Below, in pieces: positions 35,557 through 44,130 of a DNA stretch of 64,000 bases. Source of the DNA: Luteolibacter luteus. GTDB lineage: Bacteria; Verrucomicrobiota; Verrucomicrobiia; Verrucomicrobiales; Akkermansiaceae. Each line of letters begins with the position of its first letter. Position 1 is the first letter of the stretch. Position numbers and translations under genes: made by a program. The stretch is taken from assembly GCF_012913485.1 (NCBI RefSeq), contig NZ_CP051774.1, positions 5,952,001 to 6,016,000 of the forward strand. Direction: 5' to 3'. Under the pieces are notes generated by a model. It saw nothing but the letters and a program-made list of their open reading frames with translations. It searched no databases and was not told the DNA's origin.

Positions 35557-35955
35557 ATGAGCGCTCCCGTCTCCATGAGTTCCGCCACGGATCTGGCTGT
35601 GTTGAATACCCGGCTGGCGCTGGACCGCACGCAGCTCGCATGGGTCCGCACCGGCTTCACATTCATCACCGCTGGCATCGCCATTGACAAGGTGACGGAG
35701 GCCCTGCACGCCGCGCGCCTTCTGACTCACCACGCGTGGGTAAAGGGGAGTCATGTCACTGGCCTAGTGCTGGTCAGTGGCTCCACGATCATCCTGCTGC
35801 TGGCCGCGGCCGGCTATGTGCGGGCCACTCGCGCGCTACCTCTTTCGCCGGGCGGTGCCTGGCTGCCTTTTAACACTGCGGTGCTCGGTGTGACCGGTCT
35901 GCTGGTCCTCACCGGTGTCATGCTGACCGTCCTGGCGCTCACCACCCACCTTTGA
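35557..35955 (+). CDS. DUF202 (YidH-like) membrane protein
   Basis: 132 residues with three membrane helices. NTRLALDRTQLAWVRTGFTF is the DUF202 signature, found in small inner-membrane proteins. The stop overlaps a TTG codon, but the following sulfatase more likely starts at the ATG 18 bases on. Function unknown; family members occur beside sulfatases in several bacteria, as far as I recall. Confidence 0.85.
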   Translation: MSAPVSMSSATDLAVLNTRLALDRTQLAWVRTGFTFITAGIAIDKVTEALHAARLLTHHAWVKGSHVTGLVLVSGSTIILLLAAAGYVRATRALPLSPGGAWLPFNTAVLGVTGLLVLTGVMLTVLALTTHL

Positions 35956-35972
35956 ATTTCACTTACAATCGC

Positions 35973-37538
35973 ATGAAAGCAAAACCATCGATCCATCCCG
36001 ACAGGAGCATTCTTCCGGTTCTCGCGCTCGCCTTCGGGGCGGCCTTCACGGCGCTTTCCGGTGCCCAGGAGAAGAAGCCGAACATCCTCGTCATCTTCGG
36101 GGACGATATCGGTCAATCGAACGTCAGTGCCTACAGCCGCGGGCTGATGGGCTTCACCACGCCGAATATCGACCGCATCGGGAACGAGGGCGGAGTGCTC
36201 GTCACCTACTATGGCCAGCAGAGCTGCACCGCCGGCCGCGCGGCCTTCATCCTCGGGCAATCGCCCTTCCGCACCGGCCTGACGAAAGTCGGCCTTCCGG
36301 GGGCGACCGTGGGCTTGCAGAAGGAAGATCCGACCATCGCGGAGTTCCTGAAGCCGCTCGGCTACATGACCGGCCAATTCGGCAAGAACCACCTCGGGGA
36401 TCGCGATGAATTCCTGCCGACAGCGCATGGATTCGATGAGTTCTTTGGCAATCTCTACCACCTGAATGCGGAGGAAGAGCCCGAGAATCCGGACTATCCG
36501 AAGGACCCCGAGTTCAAGAAGAAGTTCGGCCCGCGCGGCGTGCTGAAGTGCACCGCGGACGGCAAGATCGAAGACACCGGCCCGCTGACGAAGAAGCGCA
36601 TGGAGACCGTCGATGAGGAGTTCCTCGCCGGCGCGAAGGACTTCATCGACCGCAGCCACAAGGCGGGCAAGCCCTTCTTCTGCTGGTACAATTCCACCCG
36701 CATGCACATCTACACCCACCTGAAGCCCGCCTCCGTCGGGAAGACGAATTCCGGCACCCAGGGCGATGGCATGGTGGAGCATGATGGCATGGTGGGTGAG
36801 TTGCTGAAGCAACTCGATGACCTTGGCATCGCGAACGATACGATCGTCGTCTACACCACGGATAACGGGGCGATGAAGAGCATGTGGCCGGATGGCGGCG
36901 CGTCACCCTTCCGCTCCGAAAAGGACACGAACTGGGAGGGCGCATTCCGCGTGCCGGCCCTGATCCGCTGGCCCGGTAAGATCAAGCCGGGCACGAATTT
37001 CACCGGTCTCTTCAGCGCGGAAGACTGGCTGGTGACTCTGGTCGCCGCCGCCGGTGGCGATCCGAACTTGCGCGAAAGTGCGAAGAAGGGCGTCAGCGCG
37101 AACGGCAAGAACTTCAAGGTGCATCTGGATGGCTTCAACCAGCTCGATTACCTCACCGGCAAGAGCGAGAAGAGCGCGCGCGACGAGTTCTTCTACTTCA
37201 GCGATGACGGCGACCTCGTCGCTTACCGGGATGAGCGCTTCAAATACATCTACCAGGTGCAGCGCTCGATCGGTGTGCAGGTTTGGATCGATCCGCTCAC
37301 CTCGCTGCGCACCCCGCAGATCATCGATCTGAACAGCGATCCTTATGAATATGCGATTGATGGATCGGCTTACTACGATAACTTCATGGTGACCCATGCC
37401 TTCCTGCTGCTGCCATCGGCGGCGAAGGTGGGGCAATATCTCCAGTCGTACAAGGAATTCCCGCCGCGACAGAAGCCCGCGTCGTTCTCGATCGATCAGG
37501 TCATCGAGAAGCTCGAAGCGGGGAACAAAGGCAAGTGA
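35973..37538 (+). CDS. Exported arylsulfatase, CTAGR motif (3 of 3)
   Basis: 521 residues from the ATG at 35973; a TTG-initiated form from 35952 would add seven residues. A signal peptide ends near LSGAQ. Metal motif NILVIFGDDIG, catalytic site C85-T-A-G-R, TGQFGKNHLGDRDEFLPTAH, YTTDNGAMKSMWPDG, and NWEGAFRVPALIRWPG. Very similar to the sulfatase at 33876, which suggests a local duplication with the DUF202 gene between. The following DUF1254 gene begins after a 119-base hairpin-rich gap. Confidence 0.9.
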   Translation: MKAKPSIHPDRSILPVLALAFGAAFTALSGAQEKKPNILVIFGDDIGQSNVSAYSRGLMGFTTPNIDRIGNEGGVLVTYYGQQSCTAGRAAFILGQSPFRTGLTKVGLPGATVGLQKEDPTIAEFLKPLGYMTGQFGKNHLGDRDEFLPTAHGFDEFFGNLYHLNAEEEPENPDYPKDPEFKKKFGPRGVLKCTADGKIEDTGPLTKKRMETVDEEFLAGAKDFIDRSHKAGKPFFCWYNSTRMHIYTHLKPASVGKTNSGTQGDGMVEHDGMVGELLKQLDDLGIANDTIVVYTTDNGAMKSMWPDGGASPFRSEKDTNWEGAFRVPALIRWPGKIKPGTNFTGLFSAEDWLVTLVAAAGGDPNLRESAKKGVSANGKNFKVHLDGFNQLDYLTGKSEKSARDEFFYFSDDGDLVAYRDERFKYIYQVQRSIGVQVWIDPLTSLRTPQIIDLNSDPYEYAIDGSAYYDNFMVTHAFLLLPSAAKVGQYLQSYKEFPPRQKPASFSIDQVIEKLEAGNKGK

Positions 37539-37553
37539 CCCACGAAGAGATGT

Positions 37554-37638
37554 CCTCCTCGCTCTGGTCCCTCAACCTCGATTCCAATTGGGGTTCGGGG
37601 AGCGAGGAGGAGGGGATGAGCGTCATTCGCTCGAATGA
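37554..37638 (+). other. Two intercistronic hairpins
   Basis: Outer arms CCTCCTCGCT (37554-37563) and AGCGAGGAGG (37601-37610) are perfect complements. Between them are partly complementary CCCTCAACC and GGTTCGGGG and a central CCAATTGG, so a long imperfect hairpin can form. A second, TCATTCG-CT-CGAATGA, spans 37623-37638. Both lie just ahead of the DUF1254 gene at 37658 and could control its translation. Confidence 0.5.
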
Positions 37639-37657
37639 GCACAAGCCAACTTCCGCT

Positions 37658-39073
37658 ATGAAATACAAATCCATCTCGGCAGCACTAGCCCTGCAACTGG
37701 CGTTGACGGCCCTTTGCGATCAATCGCGAGCTCAGGAATCCACTCCGCAGGAACTCATCGAGCGCTCCATCCAGCGTCGCGCGGTCGAGGCGGTCATCTG
37801 GGGCATTCCGGCGGTGAACTACGAGCGGATGCTGGAAGCAGCCATCGCCAACGGCGCGAAGTTGAATCAGGTCGTCTACTGGTCGAAGCCGGTGAATGCG
37901 GCGAACCAGACGCTCACTCCGAATCCGGACACAATCTACCTCAATCCCTTTTACGACACGACGGACGGCCCGGTGGTGGTGGAGATCCCGCCCGCTGATG
38001 ATGATCACGTGATCGTGGGTAGCTTCGATGTCGCGTGGCAGAACGCGCTCGCGGATGTGGGCCCGGCAGGTACGGACAAAGGGAAAGGCGGCAAGTATCT
38101 GCTCACGCCACCGGGTTACAAAGAGGAAGTGCCGGAGGGTTACTTCGTGCTGCCCACCGAGACCTATCGCGGCTTCGTCATCCTGCGCTCGAATTTCAAG
38201 AGCCGCAGCGAGGCGGACATCAAGTCCGCGGTCGAGCACGGCAAGCGCGTGAAGGTCTATCGCCTCGGCGGTGATCCGGCATCGACGGTCTTCGTCGATG
38301 CCTATGGCAAGGCCTTCGACGCGACGATCCCCTATGACGCGAGCTTCTACGAGCTGCTCGATCGCTTCGTGCAGGCGGAGCCATGGCTGACCCGCGACAA
38401 GGCGATGATCGACTCGCTGAAGACGATCGGTATCGAGAAGGGCAAGTCCTTCAAGCCGGACGCGAAGACAAAAGCGATCCTCGCCGATGCCGCAAAGGAA
38501 GCCCGCCAGGTGATCGCGCTGAAGTATGAGACCGGCTTCTCACCTGCCTTCTTCGAAGGGACGAGTTGGGGAGTTCCCGTTCCTCCGGAAACGAGGGGAG
38601 GGCTTGGGAACATGTTCTCCAACCCGAACGAATACGGACTCGATGGCCGCGCGGTGATGTATCACATGGCCTACTTCAGCCCGAAGGTCTTCGGCGGCGG
38701 ACAGTTCTACCTCATCAACATCAGCGACGCCTCGAACAAGGCGCTGGAGGGCAGCAAGACCTACCGCCTGAAGGTGCCCGCGGAGGCACCGGTGGAACAG
38801 TATTGGTCGGTCACCGCCTATGACCGCGAAACCCACGCGCTGATCCGCGGCGTGGACCGCCCGAGCTTGGCTTCGAATGACACCGCGGTGCAGAAGAACG
38901 CCGACGGCTCGACGGACGTCTACTTCGGCCCGGCCGCGCCTGCAGGCAAGGAGTCCAATTGGGTTCCGACCGATCCGGGGAGGCGCTTCGAGCTGCTGTT
39001 CCGGCTCTATGGACCGAAGAAGGAGTTGTTCGAGCAGAAGTGGAAGCTGCCGGGCGTGGAGGAAGTGAAATGA
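37658..39073 (+). CDS. Exported DUF1254/DUF1214 protein (4 of 5)
   Basis: 471 residues from the ATG at 37658; a longer open frame upstream crosses the hairpins and lacks a signal peptide at its start. Signal peptide ALALQLALTALC. A close paralogue of the gene at 31405: RRAVEAVIWGIP, QTLTPNPDTIYLNPFYDT, DKGKGGKYLLTPPG, QYWSVTAYDRETHALIRG, SNWVPTDP. The pairing of this gene with the CTAGR sulfatase upstream repeats the sulfatase-plus-DUF1254 arrangement seen earlier in the run. Confidence 0.9.
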   Translation: MKYKSISAALALQLALTALCDQSRAQESTPQELIERSIQRRAVEAVIWGIPAVNYERMLEAAIANGAKLNQVVYWSKPVNAANQTLTPNPDTIYLNPFYDTTDGPVVVEIPPADDDHVIVGSFDVAWQNALADVGPAGTDKGKGGKYLLTPPGYKEEVPEGYFVLPTETYRGFVILRSNFKSRSEADIKSAVEHGKRVKVYRLGGDPASTVFVDAYGKAFDATIPYDASFYELLDRFVQAEPWLTRDKAMIDSLKTIGIEKGKSFKPDAKTKAILADAAKEARQVIALKYETGFSPAFFEGTSWGVPVPPETRGGLGNMFSNPNEYGLDGRAVMYHMAYFSPKVFGGGQFYLINISDASNKALEGSKTYRLKVPAEAPVEQYWSVTAYDRETHALIRGVDRPSLASNDTAVQKNADGSTDVYFGPAAPAGKESNWVPTDPGRRFELLFRLYGPKKELFEQKWKLPGVEEVK

Positions 39074-39091
39074 CAAGCTGAGCCTACCGAT

Positions 39092-40555
39092 ATGAAACCC
39101 TCATTTCTCATCACCTTGGGCCTGGTCGCGCTGGGAGGGGGCATGGCCTTGCCGGCGCAAGAGCCGATTGGGCCTTCACCAAGCTGGAACCGTGCTCTGC
39201 CCAAGGGGCCGGACGCGCGCGTCAAGATCACCGAGGAGTATGCGAAGCTCGTCGGTCGCGACGCTTACTTCTGGGCCTGGCCGATGGTAAACATGTACAA
39301 TCGCCGCCTCGTCTCCGTGCCGGTCAAGGAATCAGTCAGGACTGGGCCCCTCATCGCGGCGCCGCTCAATCATCTCACCATGATGACTGATTATCTCGAC
39401 CCGACGGAACGGGCGATCGCGTGTCCCAATCAGGACGTGGTTTATGGTTTGGGTTTGCTGGCTCTCGAAACCTCGCCGGTCGTGGTGCAAGTGCCGGACT
39501 TCGGTACTCGCTTCTGGGTTTACCAGATCGTCGACCTGCGCACCGACAGCTTCGTGCAGCTCGGTGCCATGTATGGGACGAAGCCGGGGTTCTATCTCCT
39601 CGTCGGACCGGATTGGCAGGGTGAAGTCCCGAAGGGCATCACCAAGGTGTTTCGATCCTCCACCAACACCGGTCTCGCGGGCCCGCGCATTTTCCAGGAT
39701 GACACGCCAGAAGACAAGCGGGCCATCCAGACGCCCTTGGCGGGCGTCATGATGTACCCCCTCGCGGACTACGATGGGACGATGAAGATCAAGGACTGGA
39801 CGAAGATCCCCCAGCTTCCGGCGCCGCCAGCCGGAGATGAGGAGTCGAAGTGGGTCTTCCCCGACAAGTTCGCCGACCAGCTGCCGATTGTGCTCGCCGA
39901 TGCGCCACCCTTGCCCGGCGAGGAGGCACGCTACGCACAGGTGCTGGCCGTGCTGGAAGTCCTCAAAGCTGACCCGAAGCTCAAGGCGGCCTTTATAGCC
40001 GGTGCTCAGGAGGCGGAGGAGCTTCTGGTGAAGCCGCTTTTCCAGTTCCGAAACTACGGCCAACAGTTGCCCCACCACTGGAGCACGATCTCGAATGAAT
40101 CCGCCTTCGGCACCGACTACTTCACCCGCACCGCGGTCGCGAAGTCGAACATCCTCGTCAACTCACCCAACGAGACCAAGTACTTCTATCAGGATCTGGA
40201 TGGGAGCGGAATCCGGCTGAACAGCGCCAAACGCTATACGGTTACCTTTCCGAAGGATGGCACTCCGCCGGTGCATGGCTTTTGGTCGCTGTCTATCTAC
40301 AACGAGCACCATTTCTTTATCGCCAATGCGATCAACCGATTCTCCGTCGGCACCAAGAACAAGGACCTGAAATTTGCCGCCGACGGCTCCCTGACGATCT
40401 ACGTCCAAGCCGAGGAACCCCAGGACCCGGAGCAGCGTGCGAACTGGCTGCCTGCCCCGAAGGGCGACTTCTCCCTCTATATACGCGCCTACTGGCCGAA
40501 GCCATCGGTTACCGAAGGTTCGTGGACTCCACCGGCAGTGAAGTGGATTGAATAG
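39092..40555 (+). CDS. Exported DUF1254/DUF1214 protein (5 of 5)
   Basis: 487 residues with a signal peptide (LITLGLVALGGGMALPAQ). A different subgroup: DAYFWAWPMVNMYNRR, then ACPNQDVVYGLGLLALETSP in place of the DTLYSSAW/DTIYLNPF element. The DUF1214 half has VHGFWSLSIYNEHHFF, ANWLPAPKGDFSLYIRAYWP. The Asp-Val-Val-Tyr-Gly variant is the form common in many Proteobacteria. It ends 19 bases before the MoxR ATPase gene, so it could be co-transcribed with the Bat operon. Confidence 0.9.
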   Translation: MKPSFLITLGLVALGGGMALPAQEPIGPSPSWNRALPKGPDARVKITEEYAKLVGRDAYFWAWPMVNMYNRRLVSVPVKESVRTGPLIAAPLNHLTMMTDYLDPTERAIACPNQDVVYGLGLLALETSPVVVQVPDFGTRFWVYQIVDLRTDSFVQLGAMYGTKPGFYLLVGPDWQGEVPKGITKVFRSSTNTGLAGPRIFQDDTPEDKRAIQTPLAGVMMYPLADYDGTMKIKDWTKIPQLPAPPAGDEESKWVFPDKFADQLPIVLADAPPLPGEEARYAQVLAVLEVLKADPKLKAAFIAGAQEAEELLVKPLFQFRNYGQQLPHHWSTISNESAFGTDYFTRTAVAKSNILVNSPNETKYFYQDLDGSGIRLNSAKRYTVTFPKDGTPPVHGFWSLSIYNEHHFFIANAINRFSVGTKNKDLKFAADGSLTIYVQAEEPQDPEQRANWLPAPKGDFSLYIRAYWPKPSVTEGSWTPPAVKWIE

Positions 40556-40574
40556 CCGCCGACTTTTCAATGAT

Positions 40575-41543
40575 ATGAATACCCGCGACCAGATCCTCGA
40601 TCTCAAGCAACGCATCGCCACTTCGATCATCGGCCAGGAGCAGGTGATCGAGCGTCTCATCATCGCGCTGCTGACGAATGGCAATGTCTTGATGGAAGGT
40701 TTGCCCGGTCTCGCGAAGACCCGGGCGATCAAGACGCTGGCGATGCATTTGGAGAGCCAGTTCAGCCGCATCCAGTTCACTCCAGATCTCCTGCCCGCGG
40801 ATGTCACGGGCTCGGAGATCTACTTCGAGGAAGGCGGGAAGGGGCAGTTCAAGTTTCAAGAGGGGCCGATCTTCGGGAACCTGGTGCTCGCGGATGAAAT
40901 CAATCGTTCGCCGGCGAAGGTTCAGGCGGCCTTGTTGGAGGCTATGGAAGAGCGGCAGGTCACGGTCGCCGGGACCACCCACAAGCTGCCGGAGCTTTTC
41001 ATGGTGCTGGCGACGCAGAATCCCATCGAGCAGGAGGGAACCTACCCCTTGCCCGAAGCTCAGATGGACCGCTTTCTCATGCACATTTTCATTAAGCAAC
41101 CAGCGGATGAGGACGAGCTGAAGGTGCTGAAGCTGGTGCGGGGCGAGGAGGCTTCGGGCGGAATGAAGAGAGATGAGGCACCGATTCCTCAGTCGGTAGT
41201 TTTTGATGCGCGCAAGGAGGTCGCGGCCGTGGCGACCACTGACGCGGTCGACCGGTATTTCGTGGCCATCATTTCGGCGACGCGGAATGCGGGACGATAT
41301 GACAAGGATCTCGGCCGCTGGATTCACGTGGGCGCTAGCCCGCGCGGCACACTCGCGCTCGATCGGGCATCACGTGCGCGAGCGTGGTTGCAAGGACGCG
41401 ACCACGTGATTCCAGAGGACGTGCAAGCGGTGGCTGCGGATTGCCTGCGGCACCGGATCATTCCGAGCTACGACGCGAGCGCGGAGGGTAGAAGCAACGA
41501 TGAGCTGCTGGACGCCCTCATGAAGAAAGTCGCCGTGCCCTGA
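40575..41543 (+). CDS. MoxR-family AAA+ ATPase
   Basis: 322 residues; start at 40575 (MNTRDQILDLK), an in-frame ATG at 40548 being inside the previous gene. Walker A GLPGLAKT, Walker B LVLADEINRSP, sensor-1 ATQNPIEQEGTYPLPEAQ, arginine-finger region DRF; C-terminal lid HVGASPRGTLAL and DHVIPEDVQ. MoxR ATPases act as chaperones for VWA-domain complexes. It heads the seven-gene Bat operon that follows. Confidence 0.95.
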   Translation: MNTRDQILDLKQRIATSIIGQEQVIERLIIALLTNGNVLMEGLPGLAKTRAIKTLAMHLESQFSRIQFTPDLLPADVTGSEIYFEEGGKGQFKFQEGPIFGNLVLADEINRSPAKVQAALLEAMEERQVTVAGTTHKLPELFMVLATQNPIEQEGTYPLPEAQMDRFLMHIFIKQPADEDELKVLKLVRGEEASGGMKRDEAPIPQSVVFDARKEVAAVATTDAVDRYFVAIISATRNAGRYDKDLGRWIHVGASPRGTLALDRASRARAWLQGRDHVIPEDVQAVAADCLRHRIIPSYDASAEGRSNDELLDALMKKVAVP

Positions 41544-41638
41544 AGAAGGAGCTCTTGGATAGCCCGGCTCCAAGGGTAGGGACAGGCGCCCCCACTTGTC
41601 CGGAACAGTCCCTTCAATTTCATCCCGCCCCTTGACCC

Positions 41639-42607
41639 ATGAACGAAGCCATTCTCCCCGCCGCAAAGACACCCGTGCCGCTCAAGGCCCCGGGTGTCTA
41701 CGCGGATCTTGGCGAGCTCATCCGTCTCCGCTACCGCGCGAATGGCATCAGCCTACTCCCTAGGCAACCGGTCACCTCCGTCCTCTCCGGCCGGCACGCC
41801 TCGCGTCTCCGCGGCCGCGGCCTGAACTTCGAGGAGATCCGCCGCTACCTCCCCGGCGATGACATCCGCCAGATGGATTGGAAGGTCACCGCCCGCACGA
41901 AGAAGCCCCACATCCGCGTTTACACCGAGGAGCGCGGCCGCGATGTCCTGCTCCTCGTCGATCAACGGCTCGGCATGTTTTTCGGCAGCCGCCGCAATTT
42001 CAAATCCGTCACCGCCGCCGAGATCGCCGCCCTCGCCGCATGGCGTGTCATCGCGGCAAAGGACCGCGTCCTCGCCATCGTCTTCGGAGATACCGATTTC
42101 ACTGTCCTCCCTGGCGGCTCCAGCCGGAATCACGTGATGCGCATCCTCCAGGCCGTCATTGATCGCAATGAAACGCTTGCCATCGACCGCGGCATCGTCC
42201 CCGGCCCCGGCATCTTGAATGAAGTCCTCCATCGCGCCGAGCGCCTCGTCCCTCACGATGCCCTCGTCCTCCTTATCAGCGATGGCAACGGCTCGGATCA
42301 GGAAACCCAGGCCAGCCTCAGCCGCATCGCCGCGCACAATGACGTCGCCGTCGCACTGGTGAATGACCCCTTGGAAATCGAACTCCCGGATGCCGGGTCG
42401 AAGGTCTTCGCCGGCGGCGCCATGCAACTCGAAGCCGATACCTCCGACGCCAAGCTCCGCGAAGAATTCCGCCGCGACTACCGTGATCGCCTGGAAGCCG
42501 CGCGCCACTATCTCATCCAGCGCCAGGTCCCCATTCTCCCGATCCGCACCGACGAGGAAGTCGCCCCGCAAGTCCGGAAGCTCCTCGGAGCGCGGATCAG
42601 GAAATGA
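41639..42607 (+). CDS. DUF58 protein (Bat operon)
   Basis: 322 residues. The DUF58 core is RRYLPGDDIRQMDWKVTART, then RVYTEERGRDVLLLVDQRL, with a VWA-like C-terminal half. It has no signal peptide. It follows moxR by 95 bases and is the usual second gene of MoxR-DUF58-VWA operons, where it is thought to help assemble the membrane VWA complex. Specific function is unproven. Confidence 0.93.
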   Translation: MNEAILPAAKTPVPLKAPGVYADLGELIRLRYRANGISLLPRQPVTSVLSGRHASRLRGRGLNFEEIRRYLPGDDIRQMDWKVTARTKKPHIRVYTEERGRDVLLLVDQRLGMFFGSRRNFKSVTAAEIAALAAWRVIAAKDRVLAIVFGDTDFTVLPGGSSRNHVMRILQAVIDRNETLAIDRGIVPGPGILNEVLHRAERLVPHDALVLLISDGNGSDQETQASLSRIAAHNDVAVALVNDPLEIELPDAGSKVFAGGAMQLEADTSDAKLREEFRRDYRDRLEAARHYLIQRQVPILPIRTDEEVAPQVRKLLGARIRK

Positions 42608-42649
42608 AACGGCCACCGGTCTAGCAAATGCACCCCGGCACCGAATGAC

Positions 42650-43114
42650 ATGAATGAAGACCCGACCAGCCTCGACCGGCTGCATGACCTCGTGGTGCCG
42701 CCACCTGCACCATGGTGGCCGCTGGCACCGGGCTGGTGGATCCTTCTCGGGTTCATTGCGGCGCTCGTGCTTGGCTGGTTGCTGAAGTCCTTCATCCGCT
42801 GGCAAAAGAACCGCTACCGGCGCGAGGCCTTGGCCATGCTGCAGGACACTCCGGTCGCCGGGCTCTCCGCACTGGTGAAGCGCGTCGCTCTCTCTGCCTG
42901 GCCGCGGGAGGAGGTTGCGGATCTCACGGGACCCGCATGGCTCCGCTTTCTGGATCGCACCGGTGGGATGAATCTATTCGTCGCGGGTGCCGGAAAACCG
43001 CTGGAGAATGTCGCCTTCGATCCCGCGGCCAAGTCCGACGACAAGGCACTCCGCCGCGCGGTGAAGGAGTGGATCGTGAAGCACGAACGGAAGGAGGAGG
43101 GGGAGGAATCATGA
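42650..43114 (+). CDS. DUF4381 membrane protein (Bat operon)
   Basis: 154 residues. One membrane helix (WWILLGFIAALVLGWLL) follows a Pro/Trp-rich start (DLVVPPPAPWWPLAPGW), the DUF4381 signature. The rest is cytoplasmic with a basic stretch (RWQKNRYRREAL). It overlaps the next gene in an ATGA junction. DUF4381 proteins occur only in Bat-type operons and are presumed structural partners. Confidence 0.9.
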   Translation: MNEDPTSLDRLHDLVVPPPAPWWPLAPGWWILLGFIAALVLGWLLKSFIRWQKNRYRREALAMLQDTPVAGLSALVKRVALSAWPREEVADLTGPAWLRFLDRTGGMNLFVAGAGKPLENVAFDPAAKSDDKALRRAVKEWIVKHERKEEGEES

Positions 43115-44130
43115 TCACGCTCGCCTATCCATGGCTGCTCCTGCTGCTGCCGCTTCCGCTGCTGGTGAGGTTCTTCTGGCCGGCACATCGCGAGCCCCGG
43201 CCGGCCCTTCAGGTTCCCTTTCTCGAGCGTTTGGAAAGGATCACCGGCCGCAGCGCGGGTGAAGGGGCCACGGTGCTGCAGGGCGTCTGGGGCCGCCGCA
43301 TCATCCTGCCGCTGGGATGGGCCTGCGTGGTGCTCGCACTCGCCCGTCCGCAGTGGCTGGAACCGCCGGTTTCTAAGCAGGTGCCGATGCGCGATCTCTT
43401 GTTGGCAGTCGATCTCTCGGGATCGATGGAAACGCAGGACTTCACCGATGCCAGCGGGAAGCCGGTCCAGCGGCTCACCGCGGTGAAGCAAGTGCTCGAT
43501 GACTTTCTCGCCAATCGTCAAGGCGATCGTGTCGGCCTGATCTTCTTTGGCACCGCGCCCTTCGTGCAGGCACCTTTCACCGAGGACCTGCCGGTATGCC
43601 GCCAGTTGCTCTCCGAAGCCCAGGTAAAGATGGCCGGTCCCCAGACCGCCTTTGGCGATGCCATCGGCTTGGCGATCACCATGTTCGACCGCAGCGACAT
43701 GAAGGACCGCGTGCTGATCGCCCTCACGGACGGCAATGACACCTCCAGCCAGGTCCCTCCGGCCAAGGCCGCGGAGATCGCAAAAGGGAAGGGGATCGTG
43801 GTCCACACGGTCTCCGTCGGGGATCCTCGGGCCGCGGGCGAGCAGGCACTGGATGTGCCCACGCTGCAAGCGGTGGCACACGAGACCGGCGGGATCTATG
43901 CCGCCGCCGCCGACCGCAAGCAACTGGAGGAGATCTACAAGAAACTGGATGCCCTCGAGACCCGCACCGCGGCCTCGGTGAGCCATCGTCCGCGGCGCGA
44001 TGTCTACTACTGGCCCGTCGGCATCGCGCTGGTGGCGGCATTCCTCTATCATGCGGTGCTGCTCGCCGCCAGCTTTCGCAAGCCGAAGCAAGTGGCTGCG
44101 GTGGCGAAAGGAAAGGAGGTGCCGGCGTGA
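43111..44130 (+). CDS. batA: VWA-domain membrane protein, BatA-like
   Basis: 339 residues from the ATG at 43111, preceded by GGAGGAGGGGGAGG. Membrane helices at the N-terminus (5-24), near 64-78 and at the C-terminus (about 305-325). The VWA domain (about 92-290) has an intact metal site D101-x-S103-x-S105 (DLSGSME) plus TAFGDAI and ALTDGNDTS. It is the BatA-type component with the metal-ion-dependent adhesion site turned to the periplasm. Overlaps the next gene by four bases. Confidence 0.93.
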   Translation: MITLAYPWLLLLLPLPLLVRFFWPAHREPRPALQVPFLERLERITGRSAGEGATVLQGVWGRRIILPLGWACVVLALARPQWLEPPVSKQVPMRDLLLAVDLSGSMETQDFTDASGKPVQRLTAVKQVLDDFLANRQGDRVGLIFFGTAPFVQAPFTEDLPVCRQLLSEAQVKMAGPQTAFGDAIGLAITMFDRSDMKDRVLIALTDGNDTSSQVPPAKAAEIAKGKGIVVHTVSVGDPRAAGEQALDVPTLQAVAHETGGIYAAAADRKQLEEIYKKLDALETRTAASVSHRPRRDVYYWPVGIALVAAFLYHAVLLAASFRKPKQVAAVAKGKEVPA

